DNA of 6,195 nucleotides. Source: Chitinispirillaceae bacterium (GTDB lineage Bacteria; Fibrobacterota; Chitinivibrionia; Chitinivibrionales; Chitinispirillaceae). Of the stretch, positions 1 to 3,420 are shown piece by piece. The notes beneath the pieces are model-generated. The model was not told the origin of the DNA. It did no database searches and saw nothing but the letters and a program-made list of their open reading frames with translations. The position numbers and the translations under genes were made by a program. The stretch lies in assembly GCA_016932075.1 (NCBI GenBank), contig JAFGDP010000096.1:1-6195 (forward strand). Reading direction: 5' to 3'. Position 1 is the first letter of the stretch; each line of letters begins with the position of its first letter.

Positions 1-55
1 ATGCGACCAGCGGACAAGACCGGCTCGCCTAAGCGAGAGCCCGGAGAAGAACCGA
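1..55 (+). other. Left edge: tail of an upstream gene or structured RNA (unresolved)
   Basis: All three forward frames enter the window open. One stops at TAA 30-32 (reading ATSGQDRLA before the stop), one at TAG 67-69 inside the following inverted repeat, and one only at TGA 131-133. The first gives the most natural gene end, with a hairpin 24 bases downstream, but too little is visible to name a protein. Alternatively the stretch is the 3' part of a structured RNA: CCGGCTC at 20-26 can pair with GAGCCCGG at 37-44 with one bulged C, just before a second hairpin at 56-97. I compared it by memory with tmRNA, RNase P RNA and 6S RNA 3' ends and saw no match. The true identity depends on sequence to the left of base 1. 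Confidence 0.25.
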
Positions 56-97
56 CCCTACCTGGTTAGTCAGGGTTCCACGGCTAACCAGGTAGGG
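56..97. repeat. Perfect 14-bp inverted repeat with 14-base loop
   Basis: CCCTACCTGGTTAG at 56-69 is the exact reverse complement of CTAACCAGGTAGGG at 84-97, separated by a 14-base loop (70-83). A T-G pair at 70/83 would lengthen the stem in RNA. It sits between the upstream unit and the promoter at 130-159, so a transcription-stop or processing role is natural. However, neither strand has a proper T-run right after the stem (forward continues AAACGCC, reverse continues TCGGTTC), so it is not a textbook intrinsic terminator. Other possibilities are the 3' hairpin of a structured RNA, a dispersed genomic repeat, or a protein-bound cruciform. Confidence 0.7.
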
Positions 98-129
98 AAA
101 CGCCTATTATATTTGCACAGAATACATTA

Positions 130-159
130 TTGACCAATTATAAATGTTCATGATATAAT
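130..159 (+). promoter_or_regulatory. Sigma-70-type promoter with extended -10, upstream of the cpoB-like gene
   Basis: TTGACC at 130-135 matches five of six bases of the -35 consensus. TATAAT at 154-159 is a perfect -10, preceded by TG at 151-152 in the extended -10 position. The spacer is 18 bases, within the usual 16-18 range. Transcription would be expected to start near 166-168, leaving a leader of about 48 bases before the ATG at 215. The match is strong enough to suggest constitutive expression of the downstream gene independent of anything upstream. The promoter was inferred by eye and has not been mapped. Confidence 0.75.
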
Positions 160-203
160 AAATACGTAACATGTTGGCATCTCTACGATTTCAACACTTT
201 TAC

Positions 204-208
204 AAGGA
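204..208 (+). promoter_or_regulatory. Ribosome binding site deciding the start of the cpoB-like gene
   Basis: AAGGA lies 6 bases before the ATG at 215. The in-frame TTG at 209, which would add two residues (M-I), directly abuts this site and is too close to be used, so the ATG is the better start. Confidence 0.75.
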
Positions 209-214
209 TTGATC

Positions 215-1012
215 ATGAATAATGCCTTACGCTTGGCCGGAATTGCCGGTATCACTGCGCTGTTTATTGGGTGCGCCGCCTCTTCAAAGCCCCAGGGATC
301 GGCCGACGCGCTCCTGCCTGAGATCGATGTGGTGCAGGTAAAGGAAAAGTCCGACGAAGCGCTCAAGCTCGCGCAGGAGGCAAAGCTGGACATCGAAGTC
401 CTGACCACGCGGCTCACCGAGCTCGACTCGCGTGTCCTTGCCCTGTCCGAAGAGATGACCAGCATCTCATCGGCAAAGATCGAGGAGCTGGAGACCAGAC
501 TGGCGCTTCTGACCGAAGCATACAAAGACCTTCACGCGCAGGTACAGGAACAGTCAAAGCATCTTTCCCTCGCGCCAAAACGATCCTCCGGCGAAAAGAA
601 TGCGACATTCGCCCCTTCGTCCGCCGCAAGCCTGCTTTCTTCGGCCGAATACACCGCATACCAGAATGGCCTGCGTTTATACAATGCGGGCAACTATGAC
701 AAGGCCATTGAAACATGGGCCGAGATGCTCAAGGAGTTTCCCTCGGGTAACTACGCTGACGACGGCACCTTCTGGATCGCTGAAGGCCATTACGCGCTTG
801 CCCGGTATCCGACCGCAGTCATCTTTTACCAGAAGGTCATTGATATCCGCTCCTCGCCAAAGGCCGACGACGCCCAGTACAAACTCGGGCTCTGCTACCT
901 GAAAATGGGCCAGCAGGGACTTGCCAAGGATGCGTTCAAGATGCTTGTCCAGCGCTACCCGGCCAGCGAATATGTGAAACGGGCGGGAAAGCAGTTAAAG
1001 GGATTGAAGTAG
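215..1012 (+). CDS. CpoB/YbgF-like outer-membrane lipoprotein with coiled coil and TPR domain
   Basis: 265 residues from the ATG. The N-terminus is a lipoprotein signal: one Arg at residue 6, a hydrophobic core, and a lipobox F-I-G-C with the lipidated Cys at residue 20, followed by small and Ser residues (no Asp at +2, so outer-membrane sorting would be expected by E. coli rules). Residues about 39-117 form a long heptad-rich, charged coiled coil. A Ser/Ala/Pro-rich linker (about 118-142) leads to three TPR-like units at roughly 145-177, 179-211 and 216-249. They carry characteristic motifs such as Y-x-x-G-L-x-L-Y-x-x-G-x-Y-x-x-A and K-L-G-L-C-Y, and each ends in a P. This order (signal, coiled coil, TPR) and length (about 260 residues) match the CpoB/YbgF family. 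In E. coli that protein trimerises through the coiled coil, works with Tol-Pal and coordinates septal peptidoglycan synthesis with outer-membrane constriction. The lipid anchor differs from the soluble periplasmic E. coli protein. No pal or tolB is adjacent within the window, so a link to Tol-Pal is inferred from family membership only. BamD-like TPR lipoproteins are the main alternative, but they lack the long coiled coil. Confidence 0.85.
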   Translation: MNNALRLAGIAGITALFIGCAASSKPQGSADALLPEIDVVQVKEKSDEALKLAQEAKLDIEVLTTRLTELDSRVLALSEEMTSISSAKIEELETRLALLTEAYKDLHAQVQEQSKHLSLAPKRSSGEKNATFAPSSAASLLSSAEYTAYQNGLRLYNAGNYDKAIETWAEMLKEFPSGNYADDGTFWIAEGHYALARYPTAVIFYQKVIDIRSSPKADDAQYKLGLCYLKMGQQGLAKDAFKMLVQRYPASEYVKRAGKQLKGLK

Positions 1013-1045
1013 AAAAGGGAAAGCAAAGGAATGCAGTTATACTGA

Positions 1046-1072
1046 AGGGGGTGGTCGCCCTCTGGCCTTTTT
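1046..1072 (+). terminator. Weak candidate terminator just after the cpoB-like gene
   Basis: AGGGGG at 1046-1051 can pair with CCCTCT at 1058-1063 (one G-T pair) over a 6-base loop. A T5 run follows at 1068-1072 after the four-base spacer GGCC. It begins 33 bases beyond the stop codon, a sensible place for a terminator, but the gap between stem and T-run makes it weak. Confidence 0.35.
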
Positions 1073-1122
1073 AGGGGATTTTCAGGAAACCCAATCCACC
1101 GCTTATCCTGACTTGCCGACTG

Positions 1123-1140
1123 CCGGTCGGCACCGGTTTT
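1123..1140 (+). terminator. Candidate intrinsic terminator overlapping an alternative hairpin
   Basis: CCGGT at 1123-1127 pairs perfectly with ACCGG at 1132-1136 over the loop CGGC, and TTTT follows at once (1137-1140). The stem is short but GC-rich. A competing 7-bp hairpin, TGCCGAC (1114-1120) with GTCGGCA (1126-1132), uses some of the same bases, so only one of the two can form. This would end transcription of the cpoB-like gene about 110-130 bases after its stop. Confidence 0.45.
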
Positions 1141-1157
1141 CCTCCAGTCTTAAACAC

Positions 1158-1172
1158 GTTGCCACAGGCAAC
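1158..1172. repeat. Short perfect hairpin (6-bp stem, 3-base loop)
   Basis: GTTGCC at 1158-1163 and GGCAAC at 1167-1172 flank the loop ACA. No T-run follows, so this is structure without an assigned role. It is listed because it forms part of a dense cluster of small inverted repeats in this intergenic region. Confidence 0.45.
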
Positions 1173-1239
1173 ACGCTCCCTCCGGTCGGCCAGTCCCGGC
1201 GGATGTGGCCTGTGTGACCTTAAAAAAAGGTTTGTGTGC

Positions 1240-1257
1240 CCTGTGATTCATCACAGG
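1240..1257. repeat. 18-bp palindromic element CCTGTGAT-TC-ATCACAGG
   Basis: CCTGTGAT at 1240-1247 and ATCACAGG at 1250-1257 are exact reverse complements around a two-base centre. As DNA this is a good dimer-binding operator shape, and the TGTGA/TCACA half-sites recall CRP-family sites. The spacing between TGTGA and TCACA is 4 bases here, however, not the 6 of the CRP consensus. As RNA it forms a 7-bp stem with a TTCA loop. Read on the reverse strand it is followed, after about 11 bases, by T7 (1228-1222), which is too far for a standard terminator. It lies 139 bases before the start of the beta-helix gene. Confidence 0.5.
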
Positions 1258-1396
1258 TGAACAGATCTGCGGTTTCCCTCACCATGTGCGACCAAATAAA
1301 GAAACAAAACAGATAGATTGTGTGGCCTGCGCACTTCGATGCTGCTTCTAATTGCGCAATACTATTTTATTCATTCACCATGCAATCGAGCCCGAC

Positions 1397-3112
1397 ATGA
1401 AATACATGCCATTATTCGCGATGCTTGTTTTCTCTTCACAGGTTTTTCCTGCCCTGGCAAAGGGATACTATGCCGACAACTCTTTTACCGGCGTCCAGCT
1501 CGGCACAAAGGCAAATCCGTGGAATTCCCTTGATTCAATAAATAATTTCAAACGGGACACCGCACGTTCTGGTTTTTCTCCCGGGGATGTTATTTATCTC
1601 AAGCGCAACACGGGCAAGCTGTATACGGGAAAACCGGTTCATCGCGGTGCAGGATTGAGCGGAATTCTGTCGCCGCAGGGGAGCGGTACCAGGCAGGCGC
1701 CCATAACGCTTGATGCGTATGGAACAGGGAAAAACCCGGTGATTGATGCAAAAGGAGCACAAGGCGCCGCAGGGATCTTTCTGTATGATCAGGACCACTG
1801 GATTATCAGAAACATGGAGGTGACAAATGATGTTACGGACCAGACGTATGATTCTCAGGGTTTCCGGTGGGGGATACTGGTGTATTTCCCCAGCCGCACC
1901 GATTCCATGACCCATTGCGGTATAACGATAGAGAACAATTATGTACATAACGTGTTCGGATCATACTGCAAGGAGCCGAAGGGTATTGCGTCAATGTATT
2001 ATACGGGCGGGATATACGTATGGTGCGCGGCCGGTGGTACGACGTCGTATGATTCGACAACACGGCAGAACAACCGTATGGATGGTGTGCTGATCGGAAA
2101 CAACTGGGTTGAAAACATCGCGGGCCAGGGGATCTGTTTTCGTGGCGAGAGTATCTGGGATGGCGAGAACGATGTAATGAACTGGAACAATCTGAGCACC
2201 AATGTGGTGATCAGGGGAAATTCGATATTCAATGTGTGCGACGGCATACAGCCGATCGGCACCGACAATGTTCTGATTGAGCGGAATATGGTTGACAGGG
2301 CAGGAGGCATGGGAAGGAAAGATCCCATGAAGGGCGGCAAGCCGGACCCTGCGCGCCATACCGTTGCTATTGCAGGCATCTGGCCTGCGTGTACGAGAAA
2401 CGGAGTGATTCAGTACAATGAGGTAAAAAAATCGCGCATGCTGCCCATGGACGGGTTTGCATTTGATAATGATATGGTGCAGGATGGCGCGTGTGTTTTC
2501 CAGTACAACTATTCGCATGATAACGAAGGCGGATTCTTCATGGAAACATACCCGGAAAAGCAGGATGGGCCTGAAAAACCCAAATCTATTGTCAGGTACA
2601 ACATAAGCCAGAATGACGGTCTCGGCATTCAAGGCTGGCCCGGCTACCAGTTTATTGTCGGCAGGGGCAATGCTGAAATTTACAACAATACGATATATAC
2701 CGCCGGGACCGTAGCGTTCATGAGAAACCCGGATCTTCCCGTTGATTCGACGGCCGCCGTTACGGTGACAAACAATATTTTCTACGGCGCAAAAAGCAAC
2801 TGGGATGTTCTGAATTGCCTTACCCTGTCGTTCGCTAATAACGTCTACTATGGAGGTCTGGCTCCTCCAACGCCAAGCCCTGATAATACCCGGTGGCAGG
2901 TTGACTCACTCAAGGTCACCACTGATCCGCAGCTTGTGGATCCGGGTAAGGGCGGATCAGGCTTGGGATCATTGCAGGGATACATCCTTAAATCAAACTC
3001 CCCCTGTATCGATGCCGGAAAAACAATTGAACGCAATGGCGGCATTTCATTCTGGGGAACAAAACTGTACAGCGGAAAACCTGATATCGGCGCGTATGAA
3101 TTTCCAAAATAA
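1397..3112 (+). CDS. Secreted right-handed parallel beta-helix repeat protein
   Basis: 571 residues from the ATG at 1397. This start is chosen because it gives a clean Sec signal peptide: Lys2, a hydrophobic core, and an A-L-A signal peptidase I site cutting after residue 21, before K-G-Y-Y. An in-frame TTG at 1352 would add 15 charged and His-rich residues in front. The ribosome site is weak (only GAG at 1387-1389). The mature protein opens with Y-Y-A-D-N (24-28), N-P-W-N-S-L (40-45), S-P-G-D-V-I-Y-L (61-68) and A-P-I-T-L-D-A-Y-G-T-G (101-111), the usual N-terminal pattern of this superfamily. Helix rungs with N-N or R-N ladders follow: W-I-I-R-N (135), I-T-I-E-N-N (176), V-L-I-G-N-N (231), V-V-I-R-G-N (270), V-L-I-E-R-N (292), G-V-I-Q-Y-N (336), V-F-Q-Y-N (367), S-I-V-R-Y-N (397), A-E-I-Y-N-N (426) and V-T-V-T-N-N (455). 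It closes with D-P-Q-L-V-D-P (510-516), S-P-C-I-D-A-G (535-541) and P-D-I-G-A-Y-E-F (562-569). Relatives include polysaccharide lyases, glycosidases and surface binding proteins. I cannot assign catalytic residues, so substrate and reaction are unknown. No membrane anchor or C-terminal sorting domain is seen after the PDIGAYEF motif. Confidence 0.88.
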   Translation: MKYMPLFAMLVFSSQVFPALAKGYYADNSFTGVQLGTKANPWNSLDSINNFKRDTARSGFSPGDVIYLKRNTGKLYTGKPVHRGAGLSGILSPQGSGTRQAPITLDAYGTGKNPVIDAKGAQGAAGIFLYDQDHWIIRNMEVTNDVTDQTYDSQGFRWGILVYFPSRTDSMTHCGITIENNYVHNVFGSYCKEPKGIASMYYTGGIYVWCAAGGTTSYDSTTRQNNRMDGVLIGNNWVENIAGQGICFRGESIWDGENDVMNWNNLSTNVVIRGNSIFNVCDGIQPIGTDNVLIERNMVDRAGGMGRKDPMKGGKPDPARHTVAIAGIWPACTRNGVIQYNEVKKSRMLPMDGFAFDNDMVQDGACVFQYNYSHDNEGGFFMETYPEKQDGPEKPKSIVRYNISQNDGLGIQGWPGYQFIVGRGNAEIYNNTIYTAGTVAFMRNPDLPVDSTAAVTVTNNIFYGAKSNWDVLNCLTLSFANNVYYGGLAPPTPSPDNTRWQVDSLKVTTDPQLVDPGKGGSGLGSLQGYILKSNSPCIDAGKTIERNGGISFWGTKLYSGKPDIGAYEFPK

Positions 3113-3125
3113 CACTATGTTCGGG

Positions 3126-3165
3126 TATATCAATAGTGGCATATCATTTCATTTTGATATATCAA
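3126..3165. repeat. ATATCA repeat cluster with 12-bp palindrome downstream of the beta-helix gene
   Basis: TATATCAA (3126-3133) and TTGATATA (3154-3161) form an 8-bp inverted repeat with a 20-base loop. The second arm is also part of a perfect 12-bp palindrome, TTGATATATCAA (3154-3165). A third ATATCA lies between them at 3141-3146. Starting 14 bases after the stop codon, it could act as a weak AT-rich terminator (TTTT follows at 3166-3169) or as a cluster of regulator half-sites for the next gene. Confidence 0.45.
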
Positions 3166-3341
3166 TTTTATGTGATGAATACAGGAGCGATGCGAAATCA
3201 TCGATGTAATCCCAATTCACGCGATCGGCACCACCTGTTTATTCGGTTAATTCCCTTTTTGGAATAATAATTGCAGCCATGTATCTCCAATTTTGTATTT
3301 TGCAACTCTGGTTTTTTCAAATAATTCTATTAAAAAGCTAA

Positions 3342-3371
3342 TACACCGTCAACATAGATCTTTTATATAAT
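3342..3371 (+). promoter_or_regulatory. Possible promoter of the propeller gene (good -10, poor -35)
   Basis: TATAAT at 3366-3371 is a perfect -10 hexamer. At an 18-base spacing the -35 would be TACACC (3342-3347), matching only three of six consensus bases. A start near 3378 would give a leader of about 43 bases ending in a strong ribosome site. A poor -35 with a good -10 fits either activator dependence or a chance match in AT-rich DNA. Confidence 0.4.
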
Positions 3372-3407
3372 TCCGGTTACTAATTTTAATTACATCACAC
3401 ACTTTTC

Positions 3408-3416
3408 AAAGGGAGG
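3408..3416 (+). promoter_or_regulatory. Strong ribosome binding site for the propeller gene
   Basis: AAAGGGAGG ends 4 bases before the ATG at 3421. The purine-rich core GGGAGG and the short spacing fix this ATG as the start; no earlier in-frame start has a comparable site. Confidence 0.75.
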
Positions 3417-3420
3417 TTGC

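Larger units (their letters stand above)
1013..1396. other. Intergenic region 1: hairpin-rich, no gene seen
   Basis: No supportable gene lies in these 384 bases; the only open frame reaching into it is a short shadow of the next gene. It carries at least four short perfect inverted repeats: 1114-1132, 1123-1136, 1158-1172 and 1240-1257. There is an imperfect hairpin at 1046-1063 followed by T5 at 1068-1072. The 9-mer CCGGTCGGC appears twice, at 1123-1131 and 1182-1190. An A7 run at 1222-1228 is flanked by ACCTT and AAGGT. I could not find a convincing promoter for the downstream gene: no TATAAT-like box at a good distance from a -35 is evident between 1260 and 1390. Confidence 0.6.
3113..3407. 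other. Intergenic region 2: AT-rich, repeats and a promoter-like box, no gene
   Basis: This stretch is clearly more AT-rich than the genes around it. It contains the ATATCA repeat cluster (3126-3165), a small hairpin ATTCC/GGAAT around a CTTTTT loop (3250-3265), and a TATAAT box at 3366-3371 placed to serve the propeller gene. No open frame with a ribosome site is visible; the frame that runs on past 3112 overlaps the beta-helix gene and is a shadow. The composition fits a promoter region or horizontally acquired flank, which cannot be told apart here. Confidence 0.55.

Noticed and set aside
1..97. tmRNA, RNase P RNA, tRNA or group II intron 3' end
   Set aside because: No CCA end, no domain V-like motif, and no recalled conserved core of RNase P or 6S RNA is present in the visible part.
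148..716. Reverse-strand frames (125 and 100 codons) across the start of the cpoB-like gene
   Set aside because: Ser/Arg-rich translations typical of antisense to a coiled-coil gene; one would run through the promoter region at 148-170.
1240..1257. CRP binding site
   Set aside because: The half-sites look right, but the spacer between TGTGA and TCACA is 4 bases instead of 6, so it is listed only as a palindrome of unknown role.
1013..1396. MITE, insertion sequence remnant or CRISPR array in the hairpin-rich gap
   Set aside because: There are no terminal inverted repeats with target duplication, no transposase fragment and no regularly spaced direct repeats; the only direct repeat is a 9-mer found twice.
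1352..1396. Earlier TTG start (1352) for the beta-helix protein
   Set aside because: It would place 15 His/Glu/Asp-containing residues ahead of a well-formed signal peptide that begins at the ATG at 1397.
1991..2632. 213-codon reverse-strand open frame, and several shorter ones, across the beta-helix gene
   Set aside because: Their translations are rich in His, Arg, Ile and Cys with no recognisable motif, and none has a ribosome site I could find. They lie opposite a gene with clear signal peptide, beta-helix rungs and family ending, so they are shadows.
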